DNA from: Saprospiraceae bacterium
Lineage (GTDB): Bacteria > Bacteroidota > Bacteroidia > Chitinophagales > Saprospiraceae
Direction of reading: 5' to 3'
Length of the DNA: 64,000 nucleotides
Assembly (NCBI GenBank): GCA_026982695.1
Contig: JALSGS010000014.1
Location: 124,001 to 188,000 of the forward strand
The translations under genes and the position numbers were made by a program. Of the stretch, positions 19,855 through 28,531 are shown piece by piece. The first letter of the stretch is position 1; each line of letters opens with the position of its first letter. The notes below the pieces were generated by a model. It saw only the letters and a program-made list of their open reading frames with translations. It did not search any database and had not been told where the DNA came from.

Positions 19855-20182
19855 AGCCGGGTAATTTAAGTGGCCAAAAATACACCCATTGCCCCTAGAA
19901 AGCGGAGAAAAGAAGCGGCAAAAACAAAAAAGTGAGCTTCTTTTCAAAGAGTCATCAAAATTAGCCCTACCTTTGCCGCATTATTCACTTAGGGTGAATG
20001 GCCATGACGAGCACGCGGCGAGAATCCGGAGCCATTATAGAGTATTGTTCGGGATTCCACAGAAGAAAAGGCTCCGGAAGGATTTTCCCTCCACGTTTCA
20101 GTTTTCTTTTGCTTCGCATGCCTTGCGTATTGAGGTGTTTGCCGAAAAGCACACGACCATCCATCCTGCTATCTTTTTTTCA
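19855..20182 (+). promoter_or_regulatory. Promoter and long structured 5' leader of the DEAD-box helicase gene
   Basis: TACCTTTG at 19968-19975 matches the -7 consensus exactly, though a clear TTTG at -33 is missing. Transcription from about 19980 would give a 200-base leader before the ATG at 20183. In it TCCGGAGCC (20025-20033) can pair with GGCTCCGGA (20070-20078), while GAATCC (20022-20027) can instead pair with GGATTC (20052-20057); the two pairings exclude each other. Long leaders with alternative folds are common for cold-induced RNA helicases in other bacteria; a similar role here is inferred. Confidence 0.4.
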
Positions 20183-21394
20183 ATGACATTTTCAGACATG
20201 GGCTTGAGCAAGCCCCTCCTACGCGCCCTGGAGCGCCAAGGGTACCACACACCTACCGAAGTGCAACAGCAAGCTATACCTACATTGCTCAAGGGACGCG
20301 ACTTGCTCGTCAGTGCACAGACCGGCACAGGTAAAACAGCAGCGTTCTCGATCCCCATCATCGAACAGCTGACTCAAGCGCCTGCCACTGCTGGCAACAA
20401 ACGAGCCATTCGAGCACTAGTAGTAACACCCACACGTGAATTGGCCATACAAGTAGCTGACAGCTTTCGCAATTATGGCCAATACACCGGACTAAAGATT
20501 GGGGTAGTGTATGGTGGTGTCAAACAATATGCCCAAACGCGCAGTTTGCGTCAAGGTATCGACGTGCTAGTCGCCACACCGGGACGTTTGCTCGACCTGA
20601 CACAACAAGGGCACATTGATCTGTCGCATGTGGCACACCTTGTCCTTGACGAAGCTGACCAGATGATGGACATGGGTTTTATTCACGACATCCGACGCAT
20701 CGTCGCTTTGGTACCTACACACCGCCAATCGCTATTTTTCTCAGCTACACTGCCACCTGCTATTGTCAAGCTATCCAAACAGATACTTGGCGAGCAACCA
20801 GCCCAACTTGTCATCAGGCCTCAACAGACTACTGCTGCTCACATCGACCAATCGGTATATTTTGTAGCGCGCAAGCGCAAATTGCCTTTACTACTGCATT
20901 TGCTCCAAGACAAGCCCGAAGCCACACTCGTATTTTCACGCACCAAGCATGGTGCTGACAAGCTGGCCCGTATATTGAACAAAGAAGGTATCCACGCCGA
21001 TGCCATTCATGGCAATAAGAGCCAGGCTGCTCGACAAAAAACGCTGTGCCGCTTCAAACAAGGGCACACGCGCGTGCTCGTAGCTACTGACGTAGCAGCT
21101 CGAGGTATCGATGTAGCTCACCTGAGCCGCGTGATCAACTTTGATCTGCCCAGCCACCCCCAGACCTATGTGCATCGCATCGGGCGTACGGGTCGCGCAA
21201 CACAGAGCGGCGAAGCCCTATCGTTCTGCGATCACGACGAGCGTCCCTATTTGCAAAACATACAGCGCCTGATCAAGCAGCAAATTGCCGTGTGTGAAGG
21301 GCATCCTTTCGAAGACACTACTCCCATGGCAGCTATACCTACGCAGCGCAAAAAACCACGGCAACGCCGCTCCTTCAATCGAAAAAAGCACTAA
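20183..21394 (+). CDS. DEAD-box ATP-dependent RNA helicase
   Basis: 403 residues from the ATG at 20183 (MTFSDMGLSKPLLRALERQGY), the usual Q-motif beginning; the frame stays open 98 codons upstream but that part is not family-like. Motifs: AQTGTGKT at 45-52, TPTREL at 82-87, TPGR, DEAD at 156-159, SAT at 187-189, ATDVAARGID, and HRIGRTGR. The C-terminal tail is basic (RKKPRQRRSFNRKKH), typical of the RhlE group that acts on rRNA and structured mRNA during ribosome assembly or cold adaptation. The long leader suggests post-transcriptional control. Confidence 0.95.
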   Translation: MTFSDMGLSKPLLRALERQGYHTPTEVQQQAIPTLLKGRDLLVSAQTGTGKTAAFSIPIIEQLTQAPATAGNKRAIRALVVTPTRELAIQVADSFRNYGQYTGLKIGVVYGGVKQYAQTRSLRQGIDVLVATPGRLLDLTQQGHIDLSHVAHLVLDEADQMMDMGFIHDIRRIVALVPTHRQSLFFSATLPPAIVKLSKQILGEQPAQLVIRPQQTTAAHIDQSVYFVARKRKLPLLLHLLQDKPEATLVFSRTKHGADKLARILNKEGIHADAIHGNKSQAARQKTLCRFKQGHTRVLVATDVAARGIDVAHLSRVINFDLPSHPQTYVHRIGRTGRATQSGEALSFCDHDERPYLQNIQRLIKQQIAVCEGHPFEDTTPMAAIPTQRKKPRQRRSFNRKKH

Positions 21395-21399
21395 TACAC

Positions 21400-21432
21400 A
21401 AAAGGCCCAATCACCGTTTGCTTGGGCCTTTT
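21400..21432. terminator. Bidirectional terminator between helicase and fusion gene
   Basis: AAAAGGCCCAA (21400-21410) and TTGGGCCTTTT (21422-21432) are exact reverse complements with an 11-base loop, giving a stem bounded by A and T runs that works in both directions for the two convergent genes. Confidence 0.85.
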
Positions 21433-21442
21433 ACCTTTGTCT

Positions 21443-24400
21443 TCAGTCGATGCGCATGCAATCTTCCTGGAACACCTGTGCCAATACTTCGAGCAGCTGT
21501 TGCGCATCGCGCGGTGCAAAACACAGTGGCGGTTTGATTTTGATCACATTGTGATCTTTGCCATCGGTGCTCATCAAGAACCCAAGTTGCCGCATGCGAT
21601 TGACTAAGTAGTGTGCTTGCCGAGGTGCCGGTGTGCGCACAATGGGATCACATACCAGCTCAAAACCCAGGAACAAACCATGCCCTCTTACATCACCTAT
21701 GAGGGGGAAGCGCCGTTGCAACTGCTGCAACCCCGACAGTAGGGCATTACCTACCCTCCGCGCATGGCTCTGTAACTTTTCAGCACGTACCACGCCCAAT
21801 ACTGCGCGCCCAATAGCACAAGAAACTGGATTGCCGCCAAAGGTATTGAAGTACTCCATGCCATTGGCAAAAGCATCTGCCAAGGCACGAGTAGTGACTA
21901 CCGCACCAACAGGATGTCCATTGCCCAAAGGTTTGCCTATAGTCACTATATCGGGTACGATGCCATGCAACTGAAAAGCCCAAAAGGCATCGCCTACACG
22001 TCCCAAGCCCGTTTGCACCTCGTCGGCAATGCACACGCCACCGGCTTGATGTACTGCCCGACAAGCTGCCGCCAAAAAGCCCGAAGGCAAAACGATCTGC
22101 CCGGCACAGCTCATAATACTCTCAAAAATAAAAGCGGCGAGCTGCTTGCCCTGCATCGCCAGCCCATTCAATATTTTTTGCACTTCAGCCACATATTGCT
22201 GTGCAGCTGCATCCGGATTTCGATATTGCCCTCTATACACATCGGGGGTGGGCACCACATGCACATGGGGTGGTGCACCGCTACCTCCAGGCCCGTCGAA
22301 TTTATAGCTACTTACCTCTATGCATCCCTGCGTATTGCCGTGATAGCCCGTTTGCAACACCATTACATCTGTAGCATGGGTAGCTGTGCGGGCAATACGC
22401 AATGCCAGCTCATTGGCTTCGCTGCCGCTATTGACAAAATAGACTACTTCAAGTGGTGAGGGCAAAGTGGCAAGTAGCTCTTCAGCAAAATGAACGATTT
22501 CCTCGTGCAAGTAACGTGTATTGGTATTGAGTACTTCCATTTGGCGACAGCCAGCCCGCACCACCGCATCGTGCTGATGCCCTACGTGAGGCACATTATT
22601 CACCGTATCGAGATAGCGGCGCCCATCAGCGGAATATAGATGCTGCATGTACCCTCGTACGATGTGCAACGGTCGATCATAGCTCAAGCTCAAGTTGGGG
22701 CCTAAATACCGTTGTCGCAGGGCGAGCAACTGAGTGTGGTCGAGTCGAGCAGGCATTGCCGGCCTACTACATTCGGAAAACGAGAAAAAAGGTGTAGGAT
22801 CAGGGCACAGTGCTTGCCACAAAGGCCATTGATCGGGAAAAGCCACGCCAGGAAAGTCACCTTCGTGCCCCAATACATCGAGAATGAGTTGAAAATGCAA
22901 ATGGGCGGGCCAACTACCATTTTCTTCCATCGTGCCTATAGTGCCCAGCCGCTCTCCTCGTTGGAATGTCTTACCTGGATACAAGTCCTTCAACGACGCA
23001 CGACTTAAATGCCCATAGAGTGTCCAGAACTTAAGACCATCAGGGATCTGATGTGTCAAGATGATGCACGGCCCATAGTCGAGCCGTTGGGCATTGTCGG
23101 CCCAACTGTGCACCTGGGCATCCCAAGGCACCCAGATAGGGGTACCTGCAGGCGCCCAGATATCTATGCCCAAATGCACAGTGCGCCAACGCCGACCTTC
23201 ATTGCCTGGGCACATATAGGCATCGGTAGTATAGAACGGTCGCACTTCTCCATATCCTCCAAAGCCCCATCGGGCCTGTGAGCTTTCAAGCATTTGAGCT
23301 ATCTTTTTGGCAAAAGCCTCTGCATCCAAATAATGAGACGGATGCCCCAAGTGTGTACTGCCTACACTCAAGTCGAGATGGGTAGCAGGGCCAGGAAGTC
23401 GCACTACAGGATGAAATGATTGCTTGTACTGCGCTACAAAACGATCAAACGCAGCGCGTTGGGGCACGGCATCCAAGCCCACTACCTGCCGAAAAGCATA
23501 GTACGCCCAATTGGGATGCAGCTGGCGCCAGCGCCGGAGCAGATCCCAAGCAGGGCGCTCACTGACAAACCAATAATCGTTAGTGGATTGCGAATGCCTG
23601 CGCATTGCAGCCATACTCACCGTGATGAGCAAGCGTGCAGCAACCAGATCATAAAGTACGGCCAGCTCATCTTCCTGCAATGGGCAAACTTGATGAAAAC
23701 CACGAAGTACCTCACATGCCGTAGATAATGGATCAGGCTGCTCCATACATGCATAGGCCATCGCAATGGCCAGCTCACTGACGGTATGCGTATACAGACA
23801 ATCGCCAAAATCCACGACTCCTTCGACACGCGGCGCACATACATCGCCACGCACAATGAGATTGTGCATATGCGCATCATTGTAGTTGAGTGAGTGGCGC
23901 AAATGTGCCAAGCGAGGCACTACTTCTCGGGCAAATCGATCCCAAAACCACTGAGCCAACTCCGATTGCACAGTGTCAAAGTACTTGAGCGCAGGCTGGC
24001 ATGCCAAGGTGCGTGCGGGATCCCACCGATAGGAGCGGTGAGCCCAAGGATGGTCGAACCCCTGCAAAGCTCGGTTGAGCATTGCGGCCACCTTGCCCCA
24101 TTGCTGCCATAGATCAGGGGTTTGTGGTCGTACTTGGTCGAGCATTCGCCCCGCTACCCAAGTGTGTACGCGCAACCACGAGCCATCTTCGAGCTTGAGA
24201 TAAGGCACATCCTGATGAGCAAGCACTAGCTTAGGAATAGCTATAGGCAAATTGGCTTTCGCCAAATGTCTCATGATCCCTACTTGAAACTCCACAGCTG
24301 ATTCCGGTACAGTTGGCGGCGTACATTTCACCACGTAGCAGTCTGTATCGGTATGCACCCGATAGTTTCGATCTTCTTCGCCTGGCAAGGCGACAATTTT

Positions 24401-24463
24401 GCGCACATCCAAACCATAATGCTCCTTGAGCACTGCCTGTATATTCATATGTAATCTGGCCAT
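21443..24463 (-). CDS. Three-domain fusion: APH-type kinase, M23 peptidase-like domain, class III aminotransferase / phospho-lyase
   Basis: 1006 residues. Residues 1-350 are an aminoglycoside-phosphotransferase-fold kinase with NYNDAHMHN (catalytic D196, N201) and VVDFGD (D218). Residues about 400-545 are an M23/LytM domain with HLGID (H430, D434) and HLHF (H521, H523). Residues about 575-1006 are a class III PLP enzyme with NSGSEANE, ADEVQTG (D814) and GKPLGNGHP (K844, PLP lysine), closest in style to the AGXT2L-type ammonia phospho-lyases. Kinase plus phospho-lyase would phosphorylate an amino alcohol such as hydroxylysine or ethanolamine and then eliminate phosphate and ammonia; the animal enzymes for hydroxylysine work as such a pair. 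The inserted M23 domain is odd: no signal peptide is seen, so it may be structural or act on cytosolic peptides. ATG at 24448 is an alternative start. Confidence 0.85.
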   Translation of the reverse strand: MARLHMNIQAVLKEHYGLDVRKIVALPGEEDRNYRVHTDTDCYVVKCTPPTVPESAVEFQVGIMRHLAKANLPIAIPKLVLAHQDVPYLKLEDGSWLRVHTWVAGRMLDQVRPQTPDLWQQWGKVAAMLNRALQGFDHPWAHRSYRWDPARTLACQPALKYFDTVQSELAQWFWDRFAREVVPRLAHLRHSLNYNDAHMHNLIVRGDVCAPRVEGVVDFGDCLYTHTVSELAIAMAYACMEQPDPLSTACEVLRGFHQVCPLQEDELAVLYDLVAARLLITVSMAAMRRHSQSTNDYWFVSERPAWDLLRRWRQLHPNWAYYAFRQVVGLDAVPQRAAFDRFVAQYKQSFHPVVRLPGPATHLDLSVGSTHLGHPSHYLDAEAFAKKIAQMLESSQARWGFGGYGEVRPFYTTDAYMCPGNEGRRWRTVHLGIDIWAPAGTPIWVPWDAQVHSWADNAQRLDYGPCIILTHQIPDGLKFWTLYGHLSRASLKDLYPGKTFQRGERLGTIGTMEENGSWPAHLHFQLILDVLGHEGDFPGVAFPDQWPLWQALCPDPTPFFSFSECSRPAMPARLDHTQLLALRQRYLGPNLSLSYDRPLHIVRGYMQHLYSADGRRYLDTVNNVPHVGHQHDAVVRAGCRQMEVLNTNTRYLHEEIVHFAEELLATLPSPLEVVYFVNSGSEANELALRIARTATHATDVMVLQTGYHGNTQGCIEVSSYKFDGPGGSGAPPHVHVVPTPDVYRGQYRNPDAAAQQYVAEVQKILNGLAMQGKQLAAFIFESIMSCAGQIVLPSGFLAAACRAVHQAGGVCIADEVQTGLGRVGDAFWAFQLHGIVPDIVTIGKPLGNGHPVGAVVTTRALADAFANGMEYFNTFGGNPVSCAIGRAVLGVVRAEKLQSHARRVGNALLSGLQQLQRRFPLIGDVRGHGLFLGFELVCDPIVRTPAPRQAHYLVNRMRQLGFLMSTDGKDHNVIKIKPPLCFAPRDAQQLLEVLAQVFQEDCMRID

Positions 24464-24543
24464 TTTGAGCCCATGTGCCCACTCATCGCGGTTGGATGGA
24501 CTTTATAAGTCATAATGAAAAGGTCGAAAGATAACAGACAAGC

Positions 24544-26568
24544 TCAAAACTGCCACCTCAACTGACTTTTTATTTGCCATTCACTCGGAGCAGACGAGTA
24601 ATCGCCCTGTGTGGAAAAAAGACGCAAAGACCGACGGCTATGGGCAATACGGCCTTCGACGGTAAGCCGGCGGGTGGCTTTCCATCTGATGTTGCAGTAG
24701 ATGCGGGTACCTGCATTGTAAAAGGCCGGTAAAGAAAGGTTGTAGAGCAAGTCGTTCTCATAGGCGTAGATCCGGGATTCGTAACCCTGCGTGTGAAAAA
24801 CAGCCATGCGCGCAGTAAAGCTCAAGCTTTTTCCCACAGGCCGATAGAGCACATCGTGATACCACAAATAACCACGTTGTACAGCAATGCCTTGTGAATA
24901 ACGACTCAGACTCAATCGGCTGCGCCACGTCCAACCCTCGGAAAAGGGAACGACTATTTGAACTGTCCATAGCTGGCGCTGGGCCCAAGCATCACGTGCT
25001 ATGGGCGCTTGTTCAGAGGTTTTGGTCTTAGATTCTGAGTCGCCTCGCCACTCGACATACCATTCGACATGGCGCCAAGGAGACCAGCTCAAACGCATGC
25101 GAAAAGCATGGCCACTGACGGGTGCCCGCTGGCCAAAGCGAAGCCATGGGCTTCGAAACCAATCGTACCATGCATTTAAGATCCACTGCTTGTTAGGACG
25201 CCACTCTACCCCCCAGTACATGCCTTGTTCGTTATGTGCATACGACCAGTTGGACACTGGCTGCGCGTATTGGCTGTAAAAGGCCTTGCTAAAAGCACGT
25301 GCCTGCCACGCCAGGCGCAAAGTGCTACCTGCCGTCCATATCGCACCAGTGGTAGCAGCGAACGCAACGGGTGCTTGCCATGCCCACTCGCCGAAGAGCA
25401 ATACATTGCGCCATATGTAGTTGTAGTCAAAGCTACCCATCCAGCTAAGTGCACCCATAGGAGTAAATGCATTGTCAAGTCGGGGCTGGGGCTGACGAGG
25501 CAAGCTATAGTGCCACTGCAACAGGTTTATGGCCAGAAAGCCTTTTGGTAGTTCTCGTTGTACACGTGTGCCTAATAGGCGCTCGCCGAGAATGCCTCGA
25601 AGAGCCTGTGCTGTAGCACTCACGTGTAAGCCCGAAGTGCGCAATGCACTAAAACTGACTAAGGAATCTGGAAGACAGCAAACCGTAGCGTCGCGCCCCA
25701 CTTGAGAAGCAAAGAGCCAAACATTCCACAGAGCCGAGGGCTGCCATGCAGCCGCCGCTCCTCGCATAAATCCATTTTCCTGACTGGAAGTGTATGGACG
25801 CAAGGGCATATTAGCGCGCGCTATGTCCATTGCATGGGGTCCAAAAGCTGGTGCAAACCCCGTCCACACCAATAGCCCCTGCCCCAAACGCAGGTGGTAG
25901 TCTCCCAAAAGTAAGCGGCGCCATTTGCCAAAAGGTCGATTAATTTGCAGATGTGCACTTAAAAAGTCTACACCATAAGGGCTTTGTGCACTCCACCACG
26001 CCTCACCCGAATCTTTTTCCACTGTAAGCCCCCATTGGAGGCGACGCCCTGCAGCGAACTTGTAGCGCAAGTAAGCTTTGGGCAGGTAGGGCTCCTGCCA
26101 AGAAGTGCGCCATTCAGTACGCATATAAAGCTTGCTTTGGCCAAATCGCAATGCGGCACTTCCTTTGGGCCAATTATTTGCCGAAAGGCGCACAAAAGGC
26201 AGTATAGCGCGAATAGTGGCTAAATCCCAACCAGGAACTGCCTGGAGCTCATATAAACTCACTAAATTGCCGTAACGTTGCCTGTAGTACAAAAACGACT
26301 CAATCTGGTGTTCGTCCAGTAGGGGCAATGCGGACAGCTCCTCGCGTGTAGCTCTATTGAGTGGCAAGGGATCGTGTAACAGCAATTCGAGTTGCTCGTA
26401 AAAGGTATTCCACTCGCCTATTTGTCGCTCACTGCGAGCTGCCACTTCTGCCACAGTTTCCCAATAGGCAGCCAATGAGGCGGGTATTGCAGGTAAGCTG
26501 TCGCTTTGCCCTTGCGCGGTGGAGACCCACCACCCCAAGACAATGCAGTACATCAAAAAAGGACGCAT
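24544..26568 (-). CDS. Helix-hairpin-helix protein with outer-membrane barrel-like C-terminal part
   Basis: 674 residues with a signal peptide (MRPFLMYCIVLGWWVSTAQGQ). Residues about 66-126 carry two ComEA-like helix-hairpin-helix units (LNRATREELSALPLLDEHQI and LYELQAVPGWDLATIRAI). The rest is rich in Trp, Tyr and alternating strands and ends in QIKSQLRWQF, a terminal aromatic as in outer-membrane barrels. Such proteins are widespread in Bacteroidota with no proven role; DNA or peptidoglycan-region contacts by the HhH part at the periplasmic side are guesses. It is divergent from the arsR-type gene. Confidence 0.75.
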   Translation of the reverse strand: MRPFLMYCIVLGWWVSTAQGQSDSLPAIPASLAAYWETVAEVAARSERQIGEWNTFYEQLELLLHDPLPLNRATREELSALPLLDEHQIESFLYYRQRYGNLVSLYELQAVPGWDLATIRAILPFVRLSANNWPKGSAALRFGQSKLYMRTEWRTSWQEPYLPKAYLRYKFAAGRRLQWGLTVEKDSGEAWWSAQSPYGVDFLSAHLQINRPFGKWRRLLLGDYHLRLGQGLLVWTGFAPAFGPHAMDIARANMPLRPYTSSQENGFMRGAAAAWQPSALWNVWLFASQVGRDATVCCLPDSLVSFSALRTSGLHVSATAQALRGILGERLLGTRVQRELPKGFLAINLLQWHYSLPRQPQPRLDNAFTPMGALSWMGSFDYNYIWRNVLLFGEWAWQAPVAFAATTGAIWTAGSTLRLAWQARAFSKAFYSQYAQPVSNWSYAHNEQGMYWGVEWRPNKQWILNAWYDWFRSPWLRFGQRAPVSGHAFRMRLSWSPWRHVEWYVEWRGDSESKTKTSEQAPIARDAWAQRQLWTVQIVVPFSEGWTWRSRLSLSRYSQGIAVQRGYLWYHDVLYRPVGKSLSFTARMAVFHTQGYESRIYAYENDLLYNLSLPAFYNAGTRIYCNIRWKATRRLTVEGRIAHSRRSLRLFSTQGDYSSAPSEWQIKSQLRWQF

Positions 26569-26671
26569 AATCGCCAGCAGGTTTTAGGTATCGTTCAAAT
26601 TTAATCAAAAATTAGCCCTTATCTCCGCCCATGTTATTGTTCAAATAATACTAACTCGCAGGCGACAAAGT

Positions 26672-26717
26672 GTAATATTACGCAAAGACCTTTCATGATC
26701 ATATTTTCATAACTTTG
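26672..26717 (+). promoter_or_regulatory. Promoter region of the ArsR-family gene with small palindromes
   Basis: TAACTTTG at 26710-26717 is an exact -7 match only 4 bases before the ATG at 26722, so the message could be almost leaderless; a TTTG at the right distance is not seen. Two small palindromes lie just upstream, GTAATATTAC (26672-26681) and ATGATCAT (26695-26702), which could be operator half-sites for autoregulation. Confidence 0.35.
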
Positions 26718-26721
26718 TACC

Positions 26722-27048
26722 ATGAAGCACAAAGAAGAAGGAGACTACATTGTAGACGAACAAGAAGCAGCCCGTCTTGAGCGCATTGCATTCATCCTCA
26801 AAACGGTAGCCCACCCCATTCGTTTGGGCATTATCAAACTATTGGAAGTAAACCCTCGGCTTTCCGTCACGGAGATATGTAATGCCTTGGGCACCGAGCA
26901 GTCGCTCACTTCGCATCACCTGCAGAACATGCGTCTCAAAGGCATTCTAAGCGTCAAGCGCGAAGGCCGAAGCATGATGTATAGCCTAAAGGAACGCGAT
27001 GTATCGCTCATCATTGACTGCTTGGACAACTGTCAATGCAACATGTAA
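26722..27048 (+). CDS. ArsR/SmtB-family winged-helix repressor
   Basis: 108 residues. The helix-turn-helix covers about 47-72 (LSVTEICNALGTEQSLTSHHLQNM), followed by the wing (GILSVKREGRSMMYSL). C53 aligns with the third Cys of the E. coli ArsR metal site, but the other two are absent; a Cys cluster at the C-terminus (C100, C104, C106) is unusual. Such cysteines could bind metal or sense reactive sulfur, as SqrR/BigR do elsewhere. It heads a run of genes (DUF983, Crp/Fnr, small membrane protein) and the sulfide:quinone reductase gene is 1.5 kb downstream on the opposite strand. Effector unknown. Confidence 0.88.
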   Translation: MKHKEEGDYIVDEQEAARLERIAFILKTVAHPIRLGIIKLLEVNPRLSVTEICNALGTEQSLTSHHLQNMRLKGILSVKREGRSMMYSLKERDVSLIIDCLDNCQCNM

Positions 27049-27106
27049 GCTCGTAGAGGAACCGACGTTTTTCGAGTGATCACCCATCTAAAAAGCCAAT
27101 ATTGTT

Positions 27107-27526
27107 ATGAATCTGTTCCGTAAGGGAAGCAAGCTTTGCAGCATTGCCCAGCTCAAATGCCCCCGCTGCTGTGAAGGCGATCTGTTTGAGACGCCTACCT
27201 TCTCTTTCCGCAAGCCATTTTACATGCCCGAGCAATGCCCCAAATGTGGACAATCGTATTTTCTGGAACCTGGCTTTTACTATGGCGCCATGTTCATTTC
27301 GTACATTTGGACGGGATGGGTGAGCTTGTTGTTCGTAGGTATCCTCATTTGGGGTTTTGGTGTAAGTGTTAACATGGCATTCTTATGGCTCATTGGGCTG
27401 ATGGCCCTACTATTTGTATGGATTTTTCGCGTATCGCGCGCCATGTGGTTAGCCATGAATGTCAAATACGATCCACATGCTTTAGGACGGCAAGTAACCT
27501 CATCTCACTCTCAGGCAAATAAGTGA
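27107..27526 (+). CDS. DUF983 membrane protein with zinc-ribbon N-terminus
   Basis: 139 residues. Two CxxC pairs (CPRC near 19-22 and CPKC near 44-47) form a zinc-ribbon-like head, followed by FYYGAMFISYIW and two membrane helices. This matches DUF983, found in many aerobic bacteria and often near cytochrome oxidase or redox genes. It begins 58 bases after the ArsR gene. Its TGA overlaps a GTG that could start the next gene, so translation is probably coupled. Function unknown. Confidence 0.8.
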   Translation: MNLFRKGSKLCSIAQLKCPRCCEGDLFETPTFSFRKPFYMPEQCPKCGQSYFLEPGFYYGAMFISYIWTGWVSLLFVGILIWGFGVSVNMAFLWLIGLMALLFVWIFRVSRAMWLAMNVKYDPHALGRQVTSSHSQANK

Positions 27527-27558
27527 AACAGCCTTCATTTGCACTAAAACTTACACCC

Positions 27559-28212
27559 ATGATTGCCTCATCTGGAGATATCTCCACACTCATCAAAGAA
27601 AACTTTCCCTCATTGACTGACTCCCAGCTGATCGAAGAGATTGCACGAGTAGGACGCATTATGACGTTTAAAGAGGGAGAAATTATCATGGACTATGGAA
27701 GCTTTATCAAAATGGCGCCTCTGGTTATCGAGGGTACAGTAAAAGTCATGCGAGAGAATCGCTATGGCGATGAGATTTTCCTCTACTACCTCAGTGCTGG
27801 CGATACTTGCGCTAGCTCATTTAGCTGCTGCCTAGCACAAAAGCGCAGCTTTATCAAAACCATTGCGGAAGAAGATTGCAAAGTAATTGCCATTCCCGTG
27901 CAATACGTCGACGAATGGATCAGTAAATACCGCAATTGGAAGGAATTTGTGATGCAGGCCTATGATCGGCGTATTATGGAACTGATCGATACCATCGACA
28001 GCATTGCATTTATGAAAATGGATGAGCGCCTGATGAAATACCTCGAAGATAGAGCCTTTGTCACAGGCTCTCAGACTATTCATCTCACTCATCAGGAAAT
28101 TGCCACAGACCTAAATGCCAGTCGAGAAGCCGTGTCGCGACTGCTCAAGAAGCTCGAACGCCAAGGGGTAATCAAGCTGGGCCGCAATCGCATCGAGCTC
28201 CTGGAAAGTTGA
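27559..28212 (+). CDS. Crp/Fnr-family transcription regulator
   Basis: 217 residues from the ATG at 27559; a GTG at 27523 overlapping the DUF983 stop (GTGA) would add 12 residues and cannot be excluded. An effector-binding cupin (about 15-130, MDYGSFIKMAPLVIEGTVKV, YYLSAGDTCASSFSCCL) is followed by a dimer helix and a helix-turn-helix (HQEIATDLNASREAVSRLLKKLERQGVI). The CASSFSCC stretch gives several Cys in the effector domain but there is no Fnr-type N-terminal Fe-S cluster. Context with ArsR, DUF983 and sulfide reductase suggests redox control. Confidence 0.9.
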   Translation: MIASSGDISTLIKENFPSLTDSQLIEEIARVGRIMTFKEGEIIMDYGSFIKMAPLVIEGTVKVMRENRYGDEIFLYYLSAGDTCASSFSCCLAQKRSFIKTIAEEDCKVIAIPVQYVDEWISKYRNWKEFVMQAYDRRIMELIDTIDSIAFMKMDERLMKYLEDRAFVTGSQTIHLTHQEIATDLNASREAVSRLLKKLERQGVIKLGRNRIELLES

Positions 28213-28283
28213 ATTTGGAAAATATCAGCTCAAGTATATCAACGCGCATAACACGTGTTGTGCCAAACTAATATCCGCTCGTG

Positions 28284-28382
28284 ATGTGGTCTACGCTTCC
28301 CAAGTGGGCGCGCTTGCTGATTGCCTGCTTCATCTGTCTGGGTTTACTCACGGCACTAGCACTGTTGATCGAACGCATCTAA
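28284..28382 (+). CDS. Small single-pass membrane protein (32 residues)
   Basis: ATG at 28284 to TAA at 28380-28382. The sequence starts MWSTLPKWAR, then has one hydrophobic helix of about 19 residues (LLIACFICLGLLTALALLI) and ends ERI. It lies 71 bases after the Crp/Fnr stop in the same direction. The charge pattern (Lys/Arg before the helix) fits a cytoplasmic N-terminus. Small proteins like this often accompany membrane complexes or regulators. No family recognised. Confidence 0.45.
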   Translation: MWSTLPKWARLLIACFICLGLLTALALLIERI

Positions 28383-28461
28383 CCATGCCTGAGTGGATTG
28401 GAAAATGCTATAGGCTATGGCGGTAGTGCCCCTATCTCGACTACTGACCAGCATACAGCAC

Positions 28462-28495
28462 AAAAAAACGGCGGTAGCTCGTGCTACGCGCCGCC
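28462..28495 (-). terminator. Intrinsic terminator of the sulfide:quinone reductase gene
   Basis: On the minus strand a GC-rich stem (GGCGG...GTAGC with GCTAC...CGCC, loop ACGA) is followed by seven T. It lies 37 bases beyond the stop at 28532. Confidence 0.8.
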
Positions 28496-28531
28496 CGTAA
28501 AGCTGTGCTTTACTATGCTAAAGGATATTGC

